Source: an uncultured Alphaproteobacteria bacterium
GTDB lineage: Bacteria; Pseudomonadota; Alphaproteobacteria; RF32; CAG-239
Assembly (NCBI GenBank): GCA_944390915.1
Contig: CALXRS010000011.1
Location: 1-59,230 of the forward strand
Direction: 5' to 3'
Length of the DNA stretch: 59,230 nt
Under the pieces are notes generated by a model that did no database searches, was not told the origin of the DNA, and saw nothing but the letters and a program-made list of their open reading frames with translations. The position numbers and the translations under genes were made by a program. Shown piece after piece: positions 52,104-59,230 of the stretch (positions are counted from its first letter, which is position 1; every line of letters starts with the position of its first letter).

Positions 52104-53054
52104 ATGCAGAATTTCGCGCGGCTGGCAGCCGGTTTGTTCGTCCGCCGCAAAAACAGGGAAAACGGATTGTGCGCGTCGCTTGAAGAACTGATGGAACAGC
52201 GGCGCAATCTTGCCTGCCTGCACCAAAAAAGCAAACTGGCGCCCTCGGACATGGCGGGCGAGGTTCGGTCAGCTTTCAAGGGGCGGGGCATCGAGATGGA
52301 AGAAATCCGCGAATATACCTATGGCGATGATGTGCGCGATATCGACTGGCGGGTGACGGCGCGCAAAAAAACGCCTTATACGAAAGTCTATGCCGAAGAA
52401 CGCGATCGGGAAATTTTTGTGCTGCTCGACTTGTCGCCGAGCATGGTTTTCGGTACCAAAAGAGAGCTGAAGTCGGTAACGGCGTCGAAGACGGCGGCGC
52501 TTATCGGCTGGCTGGCACAGGAAAACCGCGACCGATTCGGGGCGGTTATCTATGACGGACGGGAAATACGCACCTTCAAATCGCAACACAACCGCGCCCA
52601 TCTGCTGGCGGTGTTGAAAAAAATCGCCGAAACTGGACGCCGGATTTTGCAACCCGCCAAAGAAGAAGGCGAACCGGCAAGCCTGGTCAGGCCTTTGAAA
52701 ACCGCGACCAAACTGATAAAAAGCCGGGCGGCCGTGTTTGTAATCAGCGATTTTTACCGTTTTGGCGAAACGGAGCAGAAAGCTCTGGCCGCCCTTGCCG
52801 GCAAAGGACAGGTTTTTTGCGTGGACGTTTTTGACCGCCTGGAAGAAAAAGCTCCCGCCGGCGGCGAATATATGGCCGAAAACAACGGCAAAACTTTGGT
52901 TTTTGACAGCCGACCGAAAATTTTTAAGCGCGAATATCAGGCGTATTTTGCCGGACGGCGGGAAAAAGTGCGCGATTTTTGCCGCAAATTCAACTGCCGC
53001 TACATGGAAATCCGCACCGATGCCGACAGCTTCCGCCAGATTAAATTTATTTAA
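52104..53054 (+). CDS. DUF58-domain protein
   Basis: The DUF58 core reads FKGRGIEMEEIREYTYGDD, VRDIDWRVTARKKTPYTKV and FVLLDLSPSMVFG, the last being MIDAS-like (D-x-S-x-S). There is no membrane segment. At 316 aa it is a normal MoxR partner. The vWA membrane genes that commonly follow are absent; a TPR gene with its own promoter comes next. Confidence 0.88.
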   Translation: MQNFARLAAGLFVRRKNRENGLCASLEELMEQRRNLACLHQKSKLAPSDMAGEVRSAFKGRGIEMEEIREYTYGDDVRDIDWRVTARKKTPYTKVYAEERDREIFVLLDLSPSMVFGTKRELKSVTASKTAALIGWLAQENRDRFGAVIYDGREIRTFKSQHNRAHLLAVLKKIAETGRRILQPAKEEGEPASLVRPLKTATKLIKSRAAVFVISDFYRFGETEQKALAALAGKGQVFCVDVFDRLEEKAPAGGEYMAENNGKTLVFDSRPKIFKREYQAYFAGRREKVRDFCRKFNCRYMEIRTDADSFRQIKFI

Positions 53055-53063
53055 AAGGGCTTG

Positions 53064-53092
53064 TTGACAAAAAAATTTTTTGGTGCTAGATT
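53064..53092 (+). promoter_or_regulatory. Strong extended -10 promoter for the TPR gene
   Basis: TTGACA at 53064-53069 is consensus. After 17 bp, TAGATT lies at 53087-53092, preceded by TG-C, an extended -10 element. The start near 53099 rules out ATG use before it. Confidence 0.6.
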
Positions 53093-53132
53093 TTTTAATC
53101 TGAATTATTTTGTAATGAAGAGAGATTTTTTA

Positions 53133-54068
53133 ATGGTTAAGACAAACGAAAATAACGCATACCGCAGAGGTCAGGAACTGCTTGATCAGGGTATGTACAA
53201 AGAAGCCATCGCCCAGTTTGACGAGGCGATAAAAGAACAGCCGGAATCTTGGAAAGCTTTGAATTCCAAGGGTTTTGCTCTGCAAAAACTGAGCCGGTAC
53301 ACCGAAGCGGTAGAGTGTTTTGACAAAGCGCTCGAACTCAACCCGCAGTCGGTGGAAGTGATTAACAACAAAGGGGTTACGCTTTCCATGCGCGGCCTCT
53401 ATAAAGACGCCATTGCACAGTTTGATCAGGCGGTGGCCATTGATCCGACGTCGCTTGAAGCCTTGAACGGCAAGGCTATTGCCCTGCAGCACATGTACAT
53501 GTATAAAGAGGCTCTGGACGTGCTGGAACAGGCCATGAAAATCGATAACCGCCATACACAGACGCTGCTCAGCATTGCCGTAACGCTGCAAAAACTGAAG
53601 CAGTTTGACCGCGCCATATCCTTTTTCAAAAAAGTTCTATCCTACGACAAGTCCAACATCAAGGCCTGGAACGGCATCGGCGTGACTTATCAGCTGATGG
53701 GCGACAACAGTTCGGCGTTGAAATGCTTTACCAAAATCTTAAACATCAACAGCCGCGAAATTCAGGCTTGGATAAGCATCGGCTTTGTTTATCAGAAGAT
53801 GATGAAATTCAACGATGCCCTGAAATGCTACAAAAAAGCGCAGATGATTAACGAAAACCGCTATCATCACAAGCTTTACGACGGTTTGGCAAGCTGCCTG
53901 ACAAAACTGTCGGAGTTTGACCAGGCAATAGAAATCTATAAACAGATTTTCCAGATTGAAGAAGGCAAGAAAAAATGGGATGCCCAGCGCTCCATTAAAT
54001 TCGTCAGCAAGCTGAAACGCAAAAAAGCGACCGGCATGCTGCCCGATTTGGTGCCTCCGGAAGAATAG
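53133..54068 (+). CDS. TPR-repeat protein, 311 aa
   Basis: The protein is built almost entirely of tandem 34-residue TPR units, about seven, from residue 8 to 290. An example is AIAQFDEAIKEQPESWKALN. There is no signal peptide when the start is taken at 53133 (MVKTNENNAYRRG), which has AGAGAG upstream. The last 20 residues are basic then proline-rich (LPDLVPPEE). It is a cytosolic scaffold of unknown partner. It has its own promoter and terminator, so it is a single-gene unit. Confidence 0.85.
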   Translation: MVKTNENNAYRRGQELLDQGMYKEAIAQFDEAIKEQPESWKALNSKGFALQKLSRYTEAVECFDKALELNPQSVEVINNKGVTLSMRGLYKDAIAQFDQAVAIDPTSLEALNGKAIALQHMYMYKEALDVLEQAMKIDNRHTQTLLSIAVTLQKLKQFDRAISFFKKVLSYDKSNIKAWNGIGVTYQLMGDNSSALKCFTKILNINSREIQAWISIGFVYQKMMKFNDALKCYKKAQMINENRYHHKLYDGLASCLTKLSEFDQAIEIYKQIFQIEEGKKKWDAQRSIKFVSKLKRKKATGMLPDLVPPEE

Positions 54069-54097
54069 CAACCGCAATCGGCAGGTTTTTATGTATG

Positions 54098-54136
54098 CAA
54101 ACGCACGGTATGGCACCGTACGTTTGCTTTTTTTTG
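54098..54136 (+). terminator. Rho-independent terminator
   Basis: GCAAACG and CGTTTGC, with an inner ACGGT/ACCGT pairing, are followed by eight T residues. Confidence 0.85.
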
Positions 54137-54250
54137 CATTTTCTAAAAAAACAGACAAATTTTTTTGTTTTTGACGCTTGCCATAGCCGACAAAGACGGT
54201 TATGATGTGCTTGCCTGAGATATTTTACATAAACGGAGATTGGGTGGACA

Positions 54251-54883
54251 ATGGCGGACGAACTGATAGACATTTTTGACGAGAATATGAACTTGCTGGG
54301 GACGGCCTTGAAATCGCAGGCGCATCGGGAAGGCCTGTGGCACAAAACATTCCATTGCTGGCTGGCGCGCAAAAACGAAGAAGGAAAAATCATGGTGTGG
54401 CTGCAACGGCGCAACAAAGACAAATCCATCTATCCCGACATGCTCGACGTTTCCGCCGCGGGGCATATCCGTTCCGGGGAAGAGGTGAAGGACGGTTACC
54501 GCGAAGTAACCGAAGAACTGGGGCTGTGTCTGCAAAAGGACGATCTGGTCAAAATGTTTACCACCCGCGAGGTCTATCAGGACGGGAAGGTTTATAACCG
54601 CGAATTCGAAGTTTTGTACATGGCAATCGTGGACAACCTTTTGGCTAAGGTAAAATTGCAGCCCGAAGAAGTGGCCGGGCTTTACGAGGTGGAGCTCGAA
54701 GATTTTGTCCGTCTGATAAACGGCGAATGTAAAAGCATCGGCGCCTACGGCATCAATCGCAACAACGACAATTCCTATACCTGGGAGGTTATTACCGTCA
54801 CTCCCGACAACATTGCCGGCCACGGAAAAGAATATTATCTGAAATCGATGGAGATGCTTCGCCGCTACATAAACAACAGTTGA
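54251..54883 (+). CDS. Nudix hydrolase
   Basis: The Nudix box reads GHIRSGEEVKDGYREVTEEL and then G, with the metal-binding RE..EE core. The N-terminal MADELIDIFDENMNLLGTAL and WHKTFHCWLARK are typical of the Idi/YfcD-like group. The middle spacing of the box is one residue shorter than the textbook pattern. At 210 aa its length is usual. The substrate is unknown (an organic or nucleoside pyrophosphate). Confidence 0.88.
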   Translation: MADELIDIFDENMNLLGTALKSQAHREGLWHKTFHCWLARKNEEGKIMVWLQRRNKDKSIYPDMLDVSAAGHIRSGEEVKDGYREVTEELGLCLQKDDLVKMFTTREVYQDGKVYNREFEVLYMAIVDNLLAKVKLQPEEVAGLYEVELEDFVRLINGECKSIGAYGINRNNDNSYTWEVITVTPDNIAGHGKEYYLKSMEMLRRYINNS

Positions 54884-54902
54884 CAAAGGCTTTGGGAACG
54901 TC

Positions 54903-54931
54903 TTTACAATATGGTCGTTTTGTTGTATACT
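54903..54931 (+). promoter_or_regulatory. Promoter for the HD-HAD pair
   Basis: TTTACA at 54903-54908 and TATACT at 54926-54931 have a 17-bp spacer, starting near 54938. Confidence 0.6.
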
Positions 54932-54982
54932 TACGCCGTTCCTTTAATAACGTGATATCGTTTTGCAATTTGGGTCGCCGAT

Positions 54983-55654
54983 ATGAACTTTAACTACGCC
55001 AACGAGCTTATTCTGCGCGAAAAAAAACTTGAGCTGGCCAATGGTCGGAAAGAAGAAACATGGTATTTGTTTCACAATCATATTTTCGGAGCCGCGGAAG
55101 TGGCGCGCGCCATTGCCGAGGCGGCGGGAATGGATACAAATCGGGCATATTTTTCGGCGCTGCTGCATGACATCGGCAAAATAAGAGAAGGCTTCGATCG
55201 TCGGTTTCACGGGGTTATCGGCTACGAAATGTTGAAAGACGAAAACGAAGACATTGCCCGCGCCTGTCTGGTGCATACATTTCCGTTCAACCGGCTGGAA
55301 AGTTTCGAACATTATCGCAAAATATTTTTTGACAAAAAAGAAGACTATGACCTGCTGGCGGATTACATTCGGTCGCACCCGCTCAACGATTATGATTTGC
55401 TGGTGCAGATGGCCGACGGTTTAGCCAACGCTTACGGGCTGGTGACCATCGAGGAAAGGGTGGACGAATATGCCCGCCGCCACGGTATTGAGCCGCCGCA
55501 GTCCATGCTTTGTTCCATGTACGAACTGAAAGATTATTTCGACCGCAAAATCGGCCGCGACGTCTATTCGCTGTTTAACCGCATTTCGACCAAAGACGTG
55601 TTTATCGGTTATCCGGCTCCGCAGGCAAAAATGCAAAAAGAGCGGATCGCGTGA
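54983..55654 (+). CDS. HD-domain hydrolase
   Basis: The ligand set is FHNHIFGAAEVA, SALLHDIGKI, RFHGVIGYEM, CLVHTF and QMADGLA, an HDIG-like arrangement with extra histidines consistent with a two-metal site. At 223 aa it is a stand-alone hydrolase; nucleotide or phosphoester substrates are likely, but the exact one is unknown. Its stop overlaps the GTG of the HAD gene. Confidence 0.82.
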   Translation: MNFNYANELILREKKLELANGRKEETWYLFHNHIFGAAEVARAIAEAAGMDTNRAYFSALLHDIGKIREGFDRRFHGVIGYEMLKDENEDIARACLVHTFPFNRLESFEHYRKIFFDKKEDYDLLADYIRSHPLNDYDLLVQMADGLANAYGLVTIEERVDEYARRHGIEPPQSMLCSMYELKDYFDRKIGRDVYSLFNRISTKDVFIGYPAPQAKMQKERIA

Positions 55655-56331
55655 CAAAAGATAAAATAACGACAATAAAATATTGCGTATGGGATGTGGG
55701 CAATACAATTTACGACTTCAGCCTTCATCCTCTGGAGCAATGGCTGATTGAGCAGGTGCCCGACCAAAAGAAGTTTGTTGCCGAAGGCGGCCTGAAAAGT
55801 TTTGATTTCAAGCCCTATATGCGCGGCATAATCGATTCGGCGGAAATGGGTCGACAGTTGTGCCGTCATTTCGATATTGAACATACGCCGGCCGTGCTGC
55901 CTGCCATCAACCGGGAGCTCCATCGCGGTATCGGCAGATATTATGACGAAACAAGGAAAATGATGGCCTACATGCGGGACAAGGGGATTGAAAACGCCGT
56001 TTTTTCCAACGCCATGCCGATTTTGAACGATACGGTCGATTATCCGGATTTGTTGAAAAAAGAAAATATTTTTGTTTCTTACAAAACCGGCCTGCTTAAA
56101 CCGGAAGCAGCCGTCTACGAGCACGTGCGCGCTCATTTCGGCTGCCGTTTCGGGGAAATGATTATGGTGGACGACAAAGAAGAAAACATCTGCGCGGCGC
56201 AGGCGCTCGGTATGCACGGGGTTGTCTTTCGTCCCGAATCGGCGGAAGAAAATCTGACGGCCGTGGTTGAAGGCGGCAAAAGCGCCGACCGATCGGCAAT
56301 CGGCCTTTATTCGGAGCGGGGTAGGGTGTAA
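55651..56331 (+). CDS. HAD-superfamily hydrolase
   Basis: This is a HAD subfamily IA phosphatase. Motif I is WDVGNTIYD, motif II VFSNA, motif III GLLKPEAAVYE, and motif IV MIMVDDKEEN. The second motif-I position is Gly rather than Asp, as in the YihX-like FDxGN group. The start is a GTG at 55651 overlapping the HD-gene stop by 4 nt. The substrate is unknown, perhaps a sugar phosphate. Confidence 0.87.
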   Translation: MTKDKITTIKYCVWDVGNTIYDFSLHPLEQWLIEQVPDQKKFVAEGGLKSFDFKPYMRGIIDSAEMGRQLCRHFDIEHTPAVLPAINRELHRGIGRYYDETRKMMAYMRDKGIENAVFSNAMPILNDTVDYPDLLKKENIFVSYKTGLLKPEAAVYEHVRAHFGCRFGEMIMVDDKEENICAAQALGMHGVVFRPESAEENLTAVVEGGKSADRSAIGLYSERGRV

Positions 56332-56361
56332 TTCATCGCCGTTTTTTTATAAAAAAAGCAT

Positions 56362-56389
56362 TTGCTTTTTGCCGACGGAAGAATAAAAT
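56362..56389 (+). promoter_or_regulatory. Promoter for the histidine-phosphatase gene
   Basis: TTGCTT at 56362-56367 and TAAAAT at 56384-56389 have a 16-bp spacer. Confidence 0.45.
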
Positions 56390-56425
56390 TACTTCTCTGA
56401 AGAAATAACAGCATATTTTGGTTTT

Positions 56426-57046
56426 ATGAAAAAACATTTCTATATTTTTCGCCACGGGCAGACGATTTGGAATGCGGAAGGGCGTCCGCAGGGACAACAT
56501 CCCTATCCGGTGCCGCTGACCATGACCGGCCGCGAGCAGGCTGCCGAACTGGCGGCAGCGCTTGCCGATAAAAAAATCAAGACTCTCATCAGTTCCGATT
56601 TGTTAAGAGCTCGGCAGACGGCGGAAATCGTCGCCGAAAAGCTCGGACTCAAGGTGGAGTTTGACCCTCGTCTGCGCGAGGTGGACTATGGCGAATTAAA
56701 CGGCATGTATACGCTGGAAAGGGAAGAAAAATACCCCGATTTTCGCGAATGCTACCGCGATTACGACCGCCGGTTTCCGGGCGGGGAAAGTTTTGGCGAA
56801 GTCGGCGAACGGATGAAAAACGCCATTATTGACGCCGCGCGCAAATATCATCATCGCAATCTGGCGCTTTCCACCCACGGCAACGCCATGGCCGTGCTGG
56901 TGAACGTTTTGTTTTCCCGACGGGTGTATCGGCTGCCGAACTGCGATGTTATGCACCTTACCTATGATGCCGAAAAGGATGTCTGGGAAGCCGTGGATTT
57001 GCCTCCCGAACAGCCTGTTTTTGAGCCGGCTAAGCTTAATTACTGA
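56426..57046 (+). CDS. Histidine-phosphatase family protein (second copy)
   Basis: The phosphohistidine motif is YIFRHGQTIWNAEGRPQG and the second His lies in LSTHGNAMAV. The region RARQTAEIVAEKLGL is typical of GpmB/CobC-like phosphatases. At 206 aa it is closer to that canonical group than the copy at 37295. It follows the HAD gene with its own promoter. The substrate is not predictable. Confidence 0.88.
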   Translation: MKKHFYIFRHGQTIWNAEGRPQGQHPYPVPLTMTGREQAAELAAALADKKIKTLISSDLLRARQTAEIVAEKLGLKVEFDPRLREVDYGELNGMYTLEREEKYPDFRECYRDYDRRFPGGESFGEVGERMKNAIIDAARKYHHRNLALSTHGNAMAVLVNVLFSRRVYRLPNCDVMHLTYDAEKDVWEAVDLPPEQPVFEPAKLNY

Positions 57047-57138
57047 TCTTGCCCGCAGGAAAAGCGCCGCCGCTGCGAGCGGAATACGTCCGGGCGACCA
57101 TTGTTGCAAAAACGATATAAAAAACATTATCGAAAATA

Positions 57139-57167
57139 TTGACAAATATTCGAAAAAGGAATATAGC
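57139..57167 (+). promoter_or_regulatory. Promoter for the M16-like gene
   Basis: TTGACA at 57139-57144 and TATAGC at 57162-57167 have a 17-bp spacer. This rules out the TTG at 57139 as a start and supports ATG 57214. Confidence 0.5.
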
Positions 57168-57213
57168 AGATTTAATTTATCGCTATTATTTATTCACTAT
57201 TAACAAAAAAAGT

Positions 57214-58425
57214 ATGGAAAAGTTAAAATTGAACAATGGTGTAACCGTTGTCTTTGCTCCTGCAAAAGAGCGACTTATCTGTGTCAGCATTAATGTTGGC
57301 CATGTTAACGAACCCAAACTCGGAATTGCCGCTTTGTACGAAAACGTGCTTATGAAGCAGGTAACCCGCGTGCAGATGATTTATGGCGGAAACATTACCA
57401 GTCTGTTCACACCTTTTGCTAAAGACGAGCTTGAACAGGTGATGGCCAAAATCGCCAATCTGATTAAAAAGCCGAATCTCGGTGACGACCTGATCGCCGC
57501 CGCGGCTTATGACATTGTTCGCCACACGCGCGACATGGCGCCTCTGGTGGAACGTCAGATGAAACTGCTCTACAAGCACACCGCTTTCCGCACCGGCAGC
57601 GGCAAAGAGTTTGTCTGGGACACGGACAGCTACGTCCGCGCGGTGGAAAGCTACCGGCAGAATGATCTGCGTGAATTTGCGGATCGTTACTATACGGGCA
57701 AAAACATGGTCATCGTCATTTCCGGCGAGGTGAACAAGAAACAGGTAAAGGAATGGGCCGAGCAATATTTCGGAGCCATTTCCGCAGGTGAACGCAACCG
57801 CGTTAAAAAACACATCTACACCGGCGGCTATGCGCAGCTTTCCGCAAACGGTGCTTTCAATCAGGTTATGATGGGCTGGGATGTTACCGACATCAGAAAT
57901 TCGCCCGCAGCCAACGTGATGATGAGCATGCTTGCCAAAAGGCTGGAACGTTCCTTTAACGAAGTGGAGCTTGTCGGCGGCAAAAAGATCTTCCGTCAAA
58001 GCGATGCTCGGATCGAGGTTAAAATTGCCGGCTACTATGGTTTGCGGACATTGCGCATTTCGGTTGTTTCGGCACAGTTGTCGACCAACGAAATTATCGA
58101 TGTCATCTGCAAAAACATTGTTCGCCTGACAACAACCGAAGCCTCCGATCGCAGGATGGAAACTTCGCGTCAATGGGCCTTAACCGAAAAACTATGGCTT
58201 TTCTCGCAGCCGCAGCCTGCCGCTGTTGAGATTTCCTGGCAATTTTTCGGGCGCAACGAAGATATGTACGATATCAATACCCGTCTGAACTACATTGCCG
58301 ACATGTCCGCTCACGAAGTTATGCTGGTGGCCAGAGATATTTTCTCCGTGCCTCTTACGATGGTTGTCTATACCAACCAACCTCACTATACCTATAAGGA
58401 AGTGAAGGAAAAGCTTACATGGTAA
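57214..58425 (+). CDS. M16-family protease homologue without zinc motif
   Basis: The two-lobed M16 (insulinase/processing-peptidase) layout is recognisable: KLNNGVTVVFAPAKERLICV at the start, ADRYYTGKNMVIVISGEVN in the middle, and WAEQYFGAI. Active members have H-x-x-E-H near residue 45; here the matching stretch reads GIAALYENVLMK, so both histidines are gone. It is therefore probably non-catalytic. There is no signal peptide with the start at 57214. At 403 aa it has single-gene M16 length. No catalytic partner gene is adjacent. Confidence 0.8.
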   Translation: MEKLKLNNGVTVVFAPAKERLICVSINVGHVNEPKLGIAALYENVLMKQVTRVQMIYGGNITSLFTPFAKDELEQVMAKIANLIKKPNLGDDLIAAAAYDIVRHTRDMAPLVERQMKLLYKHTAFRTGSGKEFVWDTDSYVRAVESYRQNDLREFADRYYTGKNMVIVISGEVNKKQVKEWAEQYFGAISAGERNRVKKHIYTGGYAQLSANGAFNQVMMGWDVTDIRNSPAANVMMSMLAKRLERSFNEVELVGGKKIFRQSDARIEVKIAGYYGLRTLRISVVSAQLSTNEIIDVICKNIVRLTTTEASDRRMETSRQWALTEKLWLFSQPQPAAVEISWQFFGRNEDMYDINTRLNYIADMSAHEVMLVARDIFSVPLTMVVYTNQPHYTYKEVKEKLTW

Positions 58426-58446
58426 ATTTAATGCCATTGATTTAAC

Positions 58447-58482
58447 GAGAGAGAAACGGGGATCCGTTTCTCTCTCAAATTT
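58447..58482 (+). terminator. Strong terminator after the M16-like gene
   Basis: GAGAGAGAAACGG and CCGTTTCTCTCTC form a perfect 13-bp stem with a 4-base loop, followed by AAATTTTTT. Confidence 0.85.
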
Positions 58483-58515
58483 TTTAAATATATGCCGCAA
58501 ATGTTTATTAAATAC

Positions 58516-58544
58516 TTGTCTGTCGTCAAAAAATGGCTTACCTT
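58516..58544 (+). promoter_or_regulatory. Possible promoter for the DUF4139 gene
   Basis: TTGTCT at 58516-58521 and TACCTT at 58539-58544 have a 17-bp spacer; the -10 match is weak. Confidence 0.3.
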
Positions 58545-58578
58545 AAAAACGGTTTTTTATCAATAACGGGAGAAAAAC

Positions 58579-59230
58579 ATGCGTTTGCGAATTTTGCTTT
58601 TGGCCGGCTGCGCTTTGTTTGCGCAGACAGCTTTTGCCGAAGAAAATCTTATCGGCAAAAATCAACAGTCTAAATTGGAAATAAGCATTTACAACAACAA
58701 TCTGGCTTTGGTTAAAGACTTCCGAAAGGCGGAACTGAAACAGGGCGAAAACAACATCGCTTTTGAAGGCGTTGCCGCCATGATCAAGCCGGAAACGGCC
58801 TTGCTTGCCGCCCCCGGGGTAAAAGTGCTGGAGCAAAATTATGACTACGATCTGCTTTCGGCCGCCAACATCATCGACAAATCCGTCGGCGAAACGGTAA
58901 AAACCGTTTTGCTTAACCCCGAAACCGGCGAAAATGTTTTTGACAGCGCGGAAATTGTCAGCGCCGCCTACGGTCAGCCGCTGCTGAAATTTTCCTACGG
59001 TATGGAAGCGGCTTTTCCCGGTCGGCTGGTATTTGACAAGCTGCCCGCAAGCCTGAGAAACGAACCGACGCTGGTGGCCAAAGTGATGAGCGAAAAAGCG
59101 GGCGCCGCCGATATGTCGCTCGCGTACCTGACCAACGGCATCGGCTGGAAGACAAATTATGTTGCCAAAGTTTCCTCCCCCGAAAAACTGGATTTGACCG
59201 GCTGGGTAACCATCAACAACGAGTCGGGCA
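58579..59230 (+). CDS. DUF4139-domain exported protein, partial
   Basis: The gene runs off the right edge after 217 codons. A signal peptide (LLLAGCALFAQTAFAEEN, cut near residue 20) precedes the DUF4139 N-terminal pattern: ISIYNNNLALVKDFR, LKQGENNIAFEGVAA, YDYDLLSAANIIDKSVGE and AYLTNGIGWKTNYVAKV. The visible end is GWVTINNESG. The family is periplasmic or surface beta-rich and poorly characterised. A GGGAG site precedes the ATG. Confidence 0.85.
   Translation, partial: MRLRILLLAGCALFAQTAFAEENLIGKNQQSKLEISIYNNNLALVKDFRKAELKQGENNIAFEGVAAMIKPETALLAAPGVKVLEQNYDYDLLSAANIIDKSVGETVKTVLLNPETGENVFDSAEIVSAAYGQPLLKFSYGMEAAFPGRLVFDKLPASLRNEPTLVAKVMSEKAGAADMSLAYLTNGIGWKTNYVAKVSSPEKLDLTGWVTINNESG

Overview
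The window looks like chromosomal DNA from an alphaproteobacterium, probably one of the uncultured host- or gut-associated lineages. I infer this from gene content and order, not from a database search. The supporting pieces are rlpA-dacF-tmk-holB-tatD-MBL hydrolase, lpxA-lpxI-lpxB (with LpxI), miaB-phoH-ybeY-lnt-XRE regulator-trmB, a DUF1150 protein, and an elongator-type tRNA-Met. Most genes are of moderate GC, tightly packed and often overlapping. Sigma70-type promoters and strong rho-independent terminators separate the transcription units.

Layout. Positions 1-2600 are a visibly AT-rich zone of decay: a phage-like hydrolase fragment, an exported protein whose frame is broken at an A8 run, coding debris, one intact orphan gene with a textbook promoter, and a 5'-truncated, frameshifted tatC end. 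From 2690 the core begins. An orphan protein leads into rlpA-dacF-tmk-holB-tatD-MBL-DHH (3.5-9.7 kb), then a membrane-anchored degenerate nuclease-fold protein, trkH and a bacterial PH protein (9.8-12.7 kb). The minus strand at 12.8-21.6 kb carries lipid A genes (lpxBIA), trmB, an XRE regulator, lnt, ybeY, phoH and miaB. The plus strand at 21.8-26.4 kb has a TerB-like protein, an acidic orphan, YggT, DUF167, folD, a receiver-like protein and a DedA-like protein. Then come infA, a DUF1150 protein, a large TPR protein and a uracil-DNA glycosylase.

At 30.0-33.3 kb two exported proteins with a shared cysteine pattern precede a soluble lytic transglycosylase. At 33.5-37.9 kb lie a mini-ORF, a small membrane protein, ugd, galE, a Cys-containing exported protein and a histidine phosphatase. 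At 38.0-45.8 kb is the alpha-2-macroglobulin / PBP1C pair. After an orphan with a DUF1566-like end, a tRNA-Met, an HD hydrolase, a beta-barrel-like protein and a small basic protein, uvrD lies on the minus strand. A moxR-DUF58-TPR unit, a run of small hydrolases (Nudix, HD, HAD, histidine phosphatase), an M16 protease homologue without its zinc motif, and the start of a DUF4139 protein close the window.

Taken together, much of the window serves the cell envelope: lipid A, lipoprotein acylation, peptidoglycan synthesis and cleavage, protease defence, and UDP-sugar supply. The best candidates for undescribed biology are the paired exported cysteine proteins in front of the lytic transglycosylase, two probable pseudo-enzymes (nuclease fold at 9824, M16 at 57214), and the TerB-acidic protein pair. 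I saw no CRISPR array, rRNA, integrase or complete insertion sequence.
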